Part shown: positions 53,171 to 61,541 of the stretch, in pieces
How the letters are laid out: every line of letters starts with the position of its first letter
Numbering within the stretch: the first letter of the stretch is position 1
NCBI GenBank assembly: GCA_963838805.1
Contig: CAWISK010000010.1
Coordinates: forward strand, 186,001 to 250,000
Direction: 5' to 3'
Source: CAVRQM01 sp963838805
Lineage (GTDB): Bacteria > Pseudomonadota > Alphaproteobacteria > Acetobacterales > Acetobacteraceae
Length of the DNA stretch: 64,000 nucleotides
Program-made: the position numbers and the translations under genes
Notes under the pieces: generated by a model
Told to the model about the DNA's origin: nothing
Seen by the model: only the letters and a program-made list of their open reading frames with translations
The model's database searches: none

Positions 53171-53264
53171 CGGCGCTCTCCTCAGGCCTCCATCCGGGGA
53201 CACAACGCGCCCAGCATAGCCCGGCTGGTCATGCTGCGACGCAACAAAGGGTGACAGCGTACGC

Positions 53265-54407
53265 TCAGGAGCCTGGCGCCAGAGCGGGAGTCCGCAGCAG
53301 CACCAGATCGTCGCGATGGATCATCTCGTCGCGACCACGCCAGCCCAGAATGGCCTCGATCGCATTGCTGCGATGTCCGACAATGCGGGCGGCATCGGCC
53401 GCGCCATAGGCGGACAGGCCGCGCGCCAGCGCCACCCCGTCCGGGTCGCGCACCTCGACGGCGTCGCCGCGCTCGAAGCTTCCCTCGACCGCGCGCACCC
53501 CGGCGGGCAGCAGAGACTTGCCTGCGGCGAGCGCGCGGACCGCCCCCGCATCGACGACGAGGCAGCCCTGCGGATGCAACGTGCCGAGGATCCAGCGCTG
53601 CCGCGCGCTGCGCCCCTCCGGCGCCGGCAGGAACCAGGTACAGCGGCCGCCCTGTTCCAGTGCCCGCAGCGGATGAGGCGCGTGCCCGAGCGCGATCGCC
53701 ATCGCCACGCCGGCCCCGGTGGCGATCCGTGCGGCCGCCAGCTTGGTGCGCATCCCGCCGCTGGAATAGCCGGGCGGCGGCTCGCCCCCCATCGCCTCGA
53801 TCGCGGGCGTGAGGGCCTTGACCACCGGCAGGTGCTCAGCCGTCGGATCACCCTTCGGATCGGCCGTATACAGCCCGTCTATGTCGCTCAGCAGCACGAG
53901 CTGGTCCGCCTGCACCATCTCGGCCATCCGCGCGGCCAGCCGGTCGTTGTCGCCGTAGCGGATTTCCGTGGTCGCCACCGAATCGTTCTCGTTGACCACC
54001 GGCACGCAGCCCAGCCGCAGCAAGGTGGCAAGCGTCGCCCGCGCGTTCAGGTAGCGGCGCCGGTCCTCGGTGTCGCCCAGGGTCAGCAGCAGCTGTGCTG
54101 CCGTGATTCCCTGCTCCGACAGCGCCTCTGACCAGGCCTGCGCCAGCCGGATCTGGCCCACGGCGGCGGCGGCCTGCTTCTCCTCCAGCCGCAGCCGGTG
54201 CCCGCTCATGCCGAGCGCGCGCCGCGCCAGCGCGATCGCCCCGGAGCTGACGACGATCACCTCGGTCCCACGGGCGCGCAGCGCGGCGATGTCGGCTGCC
54301 ACCCCCCCGAGCCAGGCCGTGCGAGGTGACGCCGCTGCTGCATCGACCACCAGCGCACTCCCAACCTTCACCACCAGCCGGCGTGCCGTGGCGAGCGTCG
54401 GGATCAT
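53265..54407 (-). CDS. proB: glutamate 5-kinase
   Basis: 380 residues. It phosphorylates glutamate with ATP in the first step of proline synthesis. The amino-acid-kinase domain (about 1-260) shows VVKVGSALVVD, VIVVSSGAIALARR, VPVVNENDSVATTEIRYGDND and GGMRTKLAAARIATGAG. A C-terminal PUA domain (about 280-365) includes AGKSLLPAGVRAVEGSFERGDAVEV. The start overlaps the obgE stop by 4 bases, the usual obgE-proB order. The frame is intact. Confidence 0.94.
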   Translation of the reverse strand: MIPTLATARRLVVKVGSALVVDAAAASPRTAWLGGVAADIAALRARGTEVIVVSSGAIALARRALGMSGHRLRLEEKQAAAAVGQIRLAQAWSEALSEQGITAAQLLLTLGDTEDRRRYLNARATLATLLRLGCVPVVNENDSVATTEIRYGDNDRLAARMAEMVQADQLVLLSDIDGLYTADPKGDPTAEHLPVVKALTPAIEAMGGEPPPGYSSGGMRTKLAAARIATGAGVAMAIALGHAPHPLRALEQGGRCTWFLPAPEGRSARQRWILGTLHPQGCLVVDAGAVRALAAGKSLLPAGVRAVEGSFERGDAVEVRDPDGVALARGLSAYGAADAARIVGHRSNAIEAILGWRGRDEMIHRDDLVLLRTPALAPGS

Positions 54408-55423
54408 GCGGCGGCACCGGTCCGGGCTGTCCGTGCCCCGGCAATGGCTGGCCAGAGCGCCCGCAGCAGCTCGGGCACCCCCTGGCCGGTCGCGGCTGAC
54501 ACCAGATGCACCTCACCCCCCGAGGCCCGCGCCAGCGCCGCAAGCCGCGCCGAGGCCTCGCGCGGCGACATGGCATCGGCCTTGTTGAGCGCCAGCATTT
54601 CGGGCTTGCCCGCCAGCCCGCCGCCGTACTCCGCCAGTTCGGCACGCACCGTGCGCCAGGCTTGCACGACGTCGCCCGCGGCACCGTCGATCAGGTGCAG
54701 CAGCACCGCGCAGCGCTCGACATGGCCCAGGAAGCGGTCGCCCAGTCCCGCGCCCTCATGCGCGCCCTCGATCAGGCCCGGAATGTCGGCCAGCACGAAA
54801 TCCTGCGTATCCGACAGCCGGACCACGCCAAGCTGCGGGTGCAGTGTCGTGAACGGATAGTCGGCGATCTTCGGCCGCGCCGCCGAGACCACCGACAGGA
54901 ACGTGCTCTTGCCCGCATTCGGCAGGCCGACGATGCCCGCATCGGCGATCAGCTTCAGCCGCAGCCAGAGCCATCGCTCCTCGCCGGGAAAGCCCTTGGT
55001 GGCGCGGCGCGGCGCCCGGTTGGTGCTGGTCTTGAAATGGGCGTTGCCGAACCCCCCATCGCCGCCGCGCAGCAGCACCACACGCTTGTCCGGCACGTCG
55101 AGATCGGCCAGCAGCGTGGTCCGGTCGTCGTCCATGATCTGCGTGCCCACCGGCACCGCGATCAGCACCTCCCGCGCCGCCGCACCGGTGCGGTCGGCGC
55201 CGGAGCCGTTGCCGCCCTTGGCTGCCCGGAAATGCTGGGTGTAGCGGAAGTCGATGAGGGTGTTCAGGTTCCGCTCGGCCACGAACACCACATCCCCGCC
55301 CCGCCCACCGTTGCCGCCATCGGGGCCGCCGAACTCGATGAACTTCTCGCGCCGGAACGCCACCACGCCATCGCCGCCATCGCCGGAGCGGCAGTAGATC
55401 TTGGCCTGGTCGAGAAACTTCAT
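54404..55423 (-). CDS. obgE: GTPase Obg/CgtA
   Basis: 339 residues. The N-terminal Gly-rich Obg fold (1-158) reads FLDQAKIYCRSGDGGDGVVAFRREK and GGNGGRGGDVVFVAE. The GTPase domain has G1 GLPNAGKST, switch II DIPGLIEGAHEGAGLG, G4 NKAD and G5 VSAATGQG. It is essential in most bacteria and acts in 50S ribosome assembly and stress signalling. It follows rpmA by about 70 bases and is coupled to proB. Confidence 0.96.
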   Translation of the reverse strand: MKFLDQAKIYCRSGDGGDGVVAFRREKFIEFGGPDGGNGGRGGDVVFVAERNLNTLIDFRYTQHFRAAKGGNGSGADRTGAAAREVLIAVPVGTQIMDDDRTTLLADLDVPDKRVVLLRGGDGGFGNAHFKTSTNRAPRRATKGFPGEERWLWLRLKLIADAGIVGLPNAGKSTFLSVVSAARPKIADYPFTTLHPQLGVVRLSDTQDFVLADIPGLIEGAHEGAGLGDRFLGHVERCAVLLHLIDGAAGDVVQAWRTVRAELAEYGGGLAGKPEMLALNKADAMSPREASARLAALARASGGEVHLVSAATGQGVPELLRALWPAIAGARTARTGAAA

Positions 55424-55494
55424 GGGTCTGGCTCAACGAAAACGGGGGCCGGCGACACGCCGACCCCCGTATCACACTCTGCGGCGAGGCGGCG

Positions 55495-55764
55495 CTATTC
55501 GGCGGCCGCCGGCAGCTTCGCCACCGAGACATGCACGCGGCCCTCGGCCCTGCGCTCAAACTTCACGTGACCCTCGATCAGGGCGAAAATCGTGTGGTCG
55601 CGGCCAAGCCCGACATTGTGGCCCGGCTTTACCTTGGTGCCGCGCTGGCGGATGATGATGTTGCCGGCCAGTACGTGCTCGCCGCCGTATTTCTTGACGC
55701 CGAGGCGCCTGCCCTCGGTATCGCGGCCGTTCCGCGACGAACCGCCTGCCTTCTTGTGTGCCAT
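55495..55764 (-). CDS. rpmA: 50S ribosomal protein L27
   Basis: 89 residues, beginning MAHKKAGGSSRNGRDTEGRR, the L27 hallmark whose N-terminus reaches the peptidyl transferase centre. GGEHVLAGNIIIRQRGTKVKPG follows. It is 15 bases after rplU in the conserved rplU-rpmA-obgE order. Confidence 0.97.
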   Translation of the reverse strand: MAHKKAGGSSRNGRDTEGRRLGVKKYGGEHVLAGNIIIRQRGTKVKPGHNVGLGRDHTIFALIEGHVKFERRAEGRVHVSVAKLPAAAE

Positions 55765-55779
55765 CTGGATCTGTCCTGT

Positions 55780-56094
55780 TCAGGCGGCGCGGATTTCGGC
55801 GACGCGCAGCACGGTAACGCGCTGGCGGTGTCCGTTGCGGCGGCGGCTGTTCTGGCGGCGGCGCTTCTTGAAGATGATCACGGTATCCAGCCGGTCCTGG
55901 GCGATCACGGTCGCGGTCACGGTGGCGCCCGAGACGGTGGGGGCCCCCACTGTGAGCCCGCCATCCGTGCCGACCGCGAGAACGTCGTTGAAGGTGACGG
56001 TGCTGCCGGCTTCCGCCTCCAGCTTCTCGATCTTCAGCACGTCATTAGGGGCGACGCGATACTGCTTGCCGCCGGTGCGGATCACTGCGAACAT
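55780..56094 (-). CDS. rplU: 50S ribosomal protein L21
   Basis: 104 residues from ATG 56094: MFAVIRTGGKQYRVAPNDVL at the start, then the rRNA-binding basic stretch IIFKKRRRQNSRRRNGHRQ. It is a primary 23S rRNA-binding protein and the first gene of the rplU-rpmA-obgE-proB group. Longer in-frame starts up to 56247 lack family similarity. Confidence 0.96.
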   Translation of the reverse strand: MFAVIRTGGKQYRVAPNDVLKIEKLEAEAGSTVTFNDVLAVGTDGGLTVGAPTVSGATVTATVIAQDRLDTVIIFKKRRRQNSRRRNGHRQRVTVLRVAEIRAA

Positions 56095-56170
56095 TGAAGC
56101 CAGTCCTATTGTGCGGCGCCGGGCCGCAGCCATGCCGACCCGGCATCCACACGGGGCCGCCGGAAGGCGC

Positions 56171-56201
56171 GGTATATGCCGTCCGGGCGCGATCAAGTCA
56201 A
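56171..56201 (-). promoter_or_regulatory. candidate rplU promoter
   Basis: On the minus strand TTGACT (56201-56196) is followed after 17 bases by CATATA (56178-56173), about 80-105 bases upstream of the rplU ATG. The rest of the 213-base gap between rplU and doeX shows no gene. Confidence 0.45.
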
Positions 56202-56307
56202 CCGCAGAGGAATCGCCGGAACGGCGTCGCGATCGCTCAGCCGACAATGAGGCCGCAGATCATATCGCTGCCGTCTTAATCCGCCACACTCCGGGCGCTC
56301 CCTCACG

Positions 56308-56793
56308 CTATGCGTGCGCGCCACCGACAGACATATCGAGCGCCGGCTCGCCGGCCTTCACCCGTTTCGTGACGATGTAGCTGAAGTAGCGGTCGATCCC
56401 CAGATCCCTGGCCAGCAGGTTCTCCATAAGGGCCTGGTACGAGGGGATGTCCGGGGTCACGACCCGCAGGAGATAGTCGAGGCCACCGCCGGTCGCGTCG
56501 CAGGCCACGATTTCCGGCTGCTCGCACATCGCTGCCTCGAACCGATCGAAATCGGCCTTGGTGTGGCTTCTCAGCGTCACCTCGACCAGCACGGTACTCT
56601 CCCGCGCGATCTTGCCCCGGTCGATCCGCACCGAGTAGCCGAGGATGACCCGCGCCCGCTCCAGACGGTGCAGGCGCTCCCAACACGCTGTCGGCGACAG
56701 GTTCACCGCTTCGGCAAGACGCAGCTTCGTCATGCGGCCGTCGCGCTGGAGGGTGCCGAGAATCTTCAGGTCCGTTTTGTCGAGCTTGATCAT
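56308..56793 (-). CDS. doeX: Lrp/AsnC-family regulator, probably DoeX
   Basis: 161 residues. The N-terminal helix-turn-helix is LDKTDLKILGTLQRDGRMTKLRLAEAVNLSPTACWERLHRLE. The C-terminal RAM/AsnC domain is ARESTVLVEVTLRSHTKADFDRFEAAM...DYLLRVVTPDIPSYQALMENLL. An AsnC regulator beside ectoine degradation genes is called DoeX (or AsnC) in characterised clusters, where it responds to ectoine breakdown products. Here it is divergent from enuR with only 23 bases between the two proposed start codons. Confidence 0.85.
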   Translation of the reverse strand: MIKLDKTDLKILGTLQRDGRMTKLRLAEAVNLSPTACWERLHRLERARVILGYSVRIDRGKIARESTVLVEVTLRSHTKADFDRFEAAMCEQPEIVACDATGGGLDYLLRVVTPDIPSYQALMENLLARDLGIDRYFSYIVTKRVKAGEPALDMSVGGAHA

Positions 56794-56816
56794 TGCGCCG
56801 GATCGAAGGGAATGGA

Positions 56817-58274
56817 ATGACGATATGCCAGAATGTACCGGAGCAATCCATGAGCCGTCGTGACGCTGCCGCCGCCGATAGCTGGCGACCTGCGCTGCCG
56901 CCGCGGCGAGGGGCCAGCAAGCACAAGCTGCTGACCGAGGCGATCATTGCCGATGTCGAGGCGGCGATCCTGCGTCCCGGCACACGGATGCCGACGCATC
57001 GCGACCTGGCGAGGCAGCTTGGCGTGTCGGTGCAGACCGTCAGCATCAGCTACAAGGAGGCCGAACGGGGCGGCTACCTGCGCGGGGAGGTCGGGCGCGG
57101 AACCTTTGTGCGCCAGCGCGTGACCGAGCGGGCCGGCCGGTTCATGCTGGACAGCCGCACCGACGAGATCGCCGACCTCTCGATCGTGCGCGCCGCCTAT
57201 ACCGAGGCGCATGAGCAGGCGTCGCGGCACATCATGGCGGTGCTGGCCGAACGCGACAACAGCACCTTCATGCGCCCCTGCCGGCCGATTGCCGGGCTAG
57301 AGCGGCATCGCCGCGCCGCCCGGCAATGGCTGGCAGGCCTGGGCGCGGACGCCGACACCGACCGCATCCTGATCACCAACGGAGCCGCGCACGCCTTGTT
57401 CCTGGCCGTGGCATCGGTGGTGCGGCCCGGCGACGTGGTGCTGACAGAGCAATTGACCGATCATGGCATCATCGGCCTGTCGAACGTGCTGGGCTTCACG
57501 CTCCGCGGCCTGCCGACCGACCGCGAGGGCATCCTGGTCGAAGCATTCGCTGCCGCCTGCGCGGCGGGCGAGGTCACGGCGCTGGTGCTGATCCCCTCGC
57601 TCGGCAATCCGACCAGCCACCTGGCGAGTGCGGAGCGACGCCACGCCATCGCCCAGGTGGCCCAGCGGCATCGCGTCTTCGTCATCGAAGACGAGGTGTA
57701 CAAACCTCTTCTGGACACGCCGCTGCCGTCGCTCGCCGGGCTGCTGCCGGATCTCGGCTTCTTTGCGACCAGCTTCACGAAGTCGGTCATGACGGGTTTG
57801 CGGGTGGGCTACCTGGTGGTCCCCCGGCGCTTCAGCATCCGTGCCGCCAGCATCCTGCGCGTCACGAGCTGGAGTGCGGTGAACCTGCCGGCCGAGATCG
57901 CCACCGCCTGGATCGAGGACGGGACGGCCGAGGCGCTGATCGGCGCCCAGCGTCAGGAGATCCGCGCCCGGCAGGCAATCGTGGCCGAAACGCTCGGCCC
58001 CTGGGTGGCAGGCAGCCATCCACTCTCCCTGTCGGCCTGGCTGCGGGTGCCGGAGCGGTGGACCGAGGAGGGGCTGGTGCGGACGCTGGCACAGCACAGG
58101 GTCGCGGTGACACCGTCCGACCCGTTTGTGGCCGGCGACCAGCGCCCGGAAGGCGGGTTGCGCATCTGCGTCGGCGGCCGCCTGTCGCACGCAGCACTGC
58201 GCTCGGCGCTGACGACCGTCCAGCACACCCTGGAACAACATCCGCCAGTGTTCGACGCCGGCGGGATCGGCTAG
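56817..58274 (+). CDS. enuR: MocR-type GntR/PLP regulator of ectoine catabolism (EnuR)
   Basis: About 485 residues from ATG 56817, which follows GAAGGGAATGGA; ATG 56850 is an alternative. The N-terminal GntR winged helix reads LRPGTRMPTHRDLARQLGVSVQTVSISYKEAERGGYLRGEVGRGTFV. The large C-terminal aminotransferase-like domain includes PSLGNPTSHL and SFTKSVMTGLRVGYL, whose Lys (about residue 322) should bind PLP. Known EnuR proteins repress ectoine genes and are released by ADABA/diaminobutyrate reacting with the PLP. It is the first gene of the plus-strand ectoine cluster. Confidence 0.88.
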   Translation: MTICQNVPEQSMSRRDAAAADSWRPALPPRRGASKHKLLTEAIIADVEAAILRPGTRMPTHRDLARQLGVSVQTVSISYKEAERGGYLRGEVGRGTFVRQRVTERAGRFMLDSRTDEIADLSIVRAAYTEAHEQASRHIMAVLAERDNSTFMRPCRPIAGLERHRRAARQWLAGLGADADTDRILITNGAAHALFLAVASVVRPGDVVLTEQLTDHGIIGLSNVLGFTLRGLPTDREGILVEAFAAACAAGEVTALVLIPSLGNPTSHLASAERRHAIAQVAQRHRVFVIEDEVYKPLLDTPLPSLAGLLPDLGFFATSFTKSVMTGLRVGYLVVPRRFSIRAASILRVTSWSAVNLPAEIATAWIEDGTAEALIGAQRQEIRARQAIVAETLGPWVAGSHPLSLSAWLRVPERWTEEGLVRTLAQHRVAVTPSDPFVAGDQRPEGGLRICVGGRLSHAALRSALTTVQHTLEQHPPVFDAGGIG

Positions 58275-58293
58275 GCACGCGGAGGATTTCTGT

Positions 58294-58321
58294 ATCATGA
58301 CAATCAACGAATTGACATGAT
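58294..58321. promoter_or_regulatory. 28-base palindrome, candidate EnuR operator over an eutB promoter
   Basis: Arms ATCATGACAAT and ATTGACATGAT (10 of 11 positions pair) flank CAACGA. The right arm contains TTGACA at 58312-58317, a consensus -35 hexamer pointing toward eutB (start 58388). The position between the end of enuR and eutB fits a repressor site. No equally clear -10 is visible. Confidence 0.6.
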
Positions 58322-58387
58322 TCTTTCGTCACTTCACCATGCCCCCTCGCAGTGGTGTGGGACGGCGATGCTCCTCGGACCGGGTTC

Positions 58388-59365
58388 ATGAGCGGCGTGG
58401 GACCGGAGGACGTCCGTGCCGCCGGGGATCGCATCGCCGATCACGTGGTCCGCACGCCGCTGATCCCGTCGCCCAGCCTGTCCGGCCTGTGCGGCACCCC
58501 GGCCCATCTCAAGCTGGAGACGCGCCAGACCACCGGCAGCTTCAAGCTGCGGGGCGCCACCAATGCGCTGCTGTCCCTGGACCCTTCCGCGCGCGGGCAG
58601 GGGCTGGTCACCGCATCGACCGGCAATCACGGTCGGGCCGTGGCGCATGCCGCGCGCGCCGCCGGCGTCCGAGCGACCGTGTGCATGTCCGCCCTGGTGC
58701 CCGCGAACAAGGTTGCCGCAGTCGGTGCGCTGGGTGCCGAGATTCGCATCCTCGGCCGCTCCCAGGACGATGCGCAGGCCGAGGTTGACCGGCTGGTCCG
58801 CGACGAGGGTCTGACCGAAATCCCGCCTTTCGACGCACCGGCCGTGATCGCCGGCCAGGGTACGGTGGGGCTGGAGATCGCCCGCGCCCTGCCGGAGGTG
58901 GAGCTGGTGCTGGTGCCGCTGTCCGGCGGCGGGCTGGCGGCCGGGGTGGCCGTCGCGATCAAGGGGCTGCGTCCTGGCGCGCGGGTGATCGGCGTCTCGA
59001 TGGCGCGCGGCGCGGCCATGCACGCGAGCCTCGCCGCCGGAAAACCAGTGCCGGTCGAGGAGGTGGAAACGCTGGCCGATTCCCTGGGCGGCGGCATCGG
59101 GGCGCACAACCGCCACACCCTGCGCCTCTGCGCGGCGCTGCTGGACGAGGTGATCCTGGTCTCCGAGGAGGAAATCGCCGCCGGCATCCGCCACGCGAGC
59201 CAGGTCGAAGGCGAGACGGTCGAGGGCGCCGGCGCGGTCGGCATCGCCGCCCTGCTGGCCGGCCGCGTGACACCAAGTGGGCCGGTCGCTGTCATTCTCT
59301 CGGGCCGCAACATCGATGCCGCGCTGCACCGCCGGATCGTGGCACTGCCGGAGGGCGCATGCTGA
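58388..59365 (+). CDS. eutB: ectoine utilisation protein EutB (threonine dehydratase-like)
   Basis: 325 residues from ATG 58388; ATG 58352 is upstream in frame. It is a fold-type II PLP enzyme: TTGSFKLRGATNALL with the PLP Lys near residue 53, TASTGNHGRAVAHAARAAGV, and the PLP-phosphate loop PLSGGGLAAGVAVAIK. In ectoine clusters EutB with EutC is thought to turn 5-hydroxyectoine into ectoine. By sequence alone a serine/threonine dehydratase is possible; the neighbours decide. The stop overlaps eutC by 7 bases. Confidence 0.88.
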   Translation: MSGVGPEDVRAAGDRIADHVVRTPLIPSPSLSGLCGTPAHLKLETRQTTGSFKLRGATNALLSLDPSARGQGLVTASTGNHGRAVAHAARAAGVRATVCMSALVPANKVAAVGALGAEIRILGRSQDDAQAEVDRLVRDEGLTEIPPFDAPAVIAGQGTVGLEIARALPEVELVLVPLSGGGLAAGVAVAIKGLRPGARVIGVSMARGAAMHASLAAGKPVPVEEVETLADSLGGGIGAHNRHTLRLCAALLDEVILVSEEEIAAGIRHASQVEGETVEGAGAVGIAALLAGRVTPSGPVAVILSGRNIDAALHRRIVALPEGAC

Positions 59366-60363
59366 TCCTGACGGAAGCAGACCTTCGCCGCATCGTGACG
59401 CTGGACGACGCGGTGGTGGATTGCGTCGAGCGGGCCTTCGCGGCGCTCGCGACCAAGGCGGTCGTGATGCCGCCGATCCTGCGCCTCGACATTCCGGAGC
59501 ATCGCGGCGAGGTGGACGTCAAGACCGCCTATGTGCCCGGCTTCGACGGTTTCGCCATCAAGGTGAGCCCAGGCTTCTTCGATAATCCCAGGCTCGGGCT
59601 GCCGAGCCTCAACGGGCTGATGGTGCTGTTCAGCGCCAGGACCGGGCTGGTGGAAGCGCTGCTGCTCGACAACGGCTATCTGACCGCCATCCGCACCGCC
59701 GCCGCCGGCGCGGTCGCGGCACGGCACCTGTCGCGCGCGGAGGCGAGCGTGGCCACGGTATTCGGCGCGGGCGCGCAGGCGCGGCTGCAATTGCAGGCGC
59801 TGCTGCTCGTGCGTCCCATTTCCCGCGCACGGATCTGGGCACGGGATAGCGAGCGAGCGCAAGAAGCGGCAACAACACTGAGCCGCGATCTCGGCATTCC
59901 CGTGGTCGCCGAGCGAGATCCCGCGATCGCCTGCGCGGGGGCCGACATCATCGTGACCACCACGCCTGCGGAGGCGCCGATCCTGCAAGCGGATTTTCTG
60001 TCCGCCGGCCAGCACGTCACCGCCATGGGATCGGATGCGGAGCAGAAGAACGAGATCGAGCCGGCGGCGATCACCCGCCTGTCCTACATTGCCGACAGCC
60101 TGAAGCAGACCCGCCGGCTCGGCGAGCTGCACCACGCCATCGCCGCAGGACTGGTCGCGGCCAATCAGGATTTTCCCGAGCTTGGCGGCGTGATCGCAGG
60201 CCTGGCACCGGGCCGGATCGCCGCCGCCGCCATCACGCTCTGCGACCTGACCGGGACCGGGGTGCAGGACACCGCCATCGCCACCCTGGCGCACCGCCGC
60301 GCTGTCGCGGCCGGCGTGGGCCAGTCCTTCGACACGCGCAGCAAGACTGGAGCCGCGCCTTGA
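59359..60363 (+). CDS. eutC: ectoine utilisation protein EutC (ornithine cyclodeaminase-like)
   Basis: 334 residues. It belongs to the ornithine cyclodeaminase/mu-crystallin family: VVMPPILRLDIPEHRGEVDVKTAYVPG, YLTAIRTAAAGAVAARHLS, the NAD-binding TVFGAGAQARLQLQALLLV and ITAMGSDAEQKNEIEP (written HVTAMGSDAEQKNEIEP in full). It partners EutB in hydroxyectoine conversion. The stop overlaps the doeA TTG start (TTGA). The frame is intact. Confidence 0.9.
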   Translation: MLILTEADLRRIVTLDDAVVDCVERAFAALATKAVVMPPILRLDIPEHRGEVDVKTAYVPGFDGFAIKVSPGFFDNPRLGLPSLNGLMVLFSARTGLVEALLLDNGYLTAIRTAAAGAVAARHLSRAEASVATVFGAGAQARLQLQALLLVRPISRARIWARDSERAQEAATTLSRDLGIPVVAERDPAIACAGADIIVTTTPAEAPILQADFLSAGQHVTAMGSDAEQKNEIEPAAITRLSYIADSLKQTRRLGELHHAIAAGLVAANQDFPELGGVIAGLAPGRIAAAAITLCDLTGTGVQDTAIATLAHRRAVAAGVGQSFDTRSKTGAAP

Positions 60364-61541
60364 GCGAACCGAGCCTGAACTTCACCCGCGCGGAATACGC
60401 CGAGCGGCTGGCCAAGACCCGCGCCGCGATGGAGCGCGCCGGCATCGAGCTGCTGATCGTCAGCGACCCGTCCAACATGCACTGGCTGACCGGCTATGAT
60501 GGCTGGTCGTTCTACGTGCATCAATGCGTGCTGGTGCCCGGCAGCGGGGAGCCGATCTGGTACGGCCGGGGTCAGGACGCGAACGGCGCCAAGCGCACCG
60601 CCTATCTCGCGCATGACAACATCATCTTCTATCCGGACCACTACGTGCAATCCACCGAGCGTCATCCGATGGATCTGCTGTCGCGGATCATCGCCGAGCG
60701 CGGCTGGGACCGTCTCGCGATCGGCGTCGAGATGGACAATTACTACTTCTCTGCCGCCGCCTTCGCGTCGCTGCAACGCCACCTGCCCAATGCCCGGTTC
60801 CACGATGCCACGGCGCTCGTGAACTGGCAGCGCGCGATCAAGAGTCCGACCGAGCTCGACTACATGCGCAAGGCCGGCCGCATCGTCGCCGCGATGCACC
60901 AGCGCATCCTGGAAAAGGTCGAGCCGGGCCTGCGCAAGAACGAGCTGGTTGCCGATATCCTCGCGGCCGGCGCGCGCGGCGTCGATGGCATCGGCGGCGA
61001 CTATCCAGCCCTCGTGCCGCTGCTGCCGTCGGGCGAGGATGCCTCCGCACCGCACCTCACCTGGGACGACCGGCCGATGCGCCCGGGCGAGGGGACGTTC
61101 TTCGAGATCGCCGGGTGCTATCGTCGCTACCACTGCCCGCTGTCTCGCACGGTATTCCTCGGCAAGCCGACGCAGGCCTTTCTGGACGCGGAGAAGGCCG
61201 TGCTGGAGGGCATGGAGGCAGGGCTGGCCGCCGCCCGGCCCGGCAATACCTGCGAGGACATCGCCGGCGCATTCTTCGCCGTGCTGAAGCGGCACGGCAT
61301 TACCAAGGACAACCGCGCCGGCTACGCGATCGGGCTCAGCTACCCGCCCGATTGGGGCGAGCGCACCATGAGCCTGCGCTCCGGCGACCGCACCGAGCTG
61401 AAACCCGGCATGACCTTCCACTTCATGAGCGGGCTATGGCTGGAAACGATGGGGCTGGAAATCACCGAGAGCATCGCCATCACCGAAACCGGCGTGGAAT
61501 GCCTGTCGAGCGTGCCGCGCAAGCTGTTCGTCAAGCCGTGA
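60360..61541 (+). CDS. doeA: ectoine hydrolase (DoeA/EutD), M24 peptidase-like
   Basis: 393 residues with a creatinase/prolidase-like N-terminal domain and a pita-bread C-terminal domain: SDPSNMHWLTGYDGWSFYVHQ, EMDNYYFSAAAFASLQ, RAIKSPTELDYMRKAGRIVAAMHQRI, and HFMSGLWLETMGLEITESI. It opens the ectoine ring to N-alpha-acetyl-diaminobutyrate. The start is TTG 60360, overlapping the eutC stop by 4 bases. The SNMHWLTGYDGWSFYVHQ wording is typical of DoeA rather than general Xaa-Pro peptidases. Confidence 0.92.
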   Translation: MSEPSLNFTRAEYAERLAKTRAAMERAGIELLIVSDPSNMHWLTGYDGWSFYVHQCVLVPGSGEPIWYGRGQDANGAKRTAYLAHDNIIFYPDHYVQSTERHPMDLLSRIIAERGWDRLAIGVEMDNYYFSAAAFASLQRHLPNARFHDATALVNWQRAIKSPTELDYMRKAGRIVAAMHQRILEKVEPGLRKNELVADILAAGARGVDGIGGDYPALVPLLPSGEDASAPHLTWDDRPMRPGEGTFFEIAGCYRRYHCPLSRTVFLGKPTQAFLDAEKAVLEGMEAGLAAARPGNTCEDIAGAFFAVLKRHGITKDNRAGYAIGLSYPPDWGERTMSLRSGDRTELKPGMTFHFMSGLWLETMGLEITESIAITETGVECLSSVPRKLFVKP

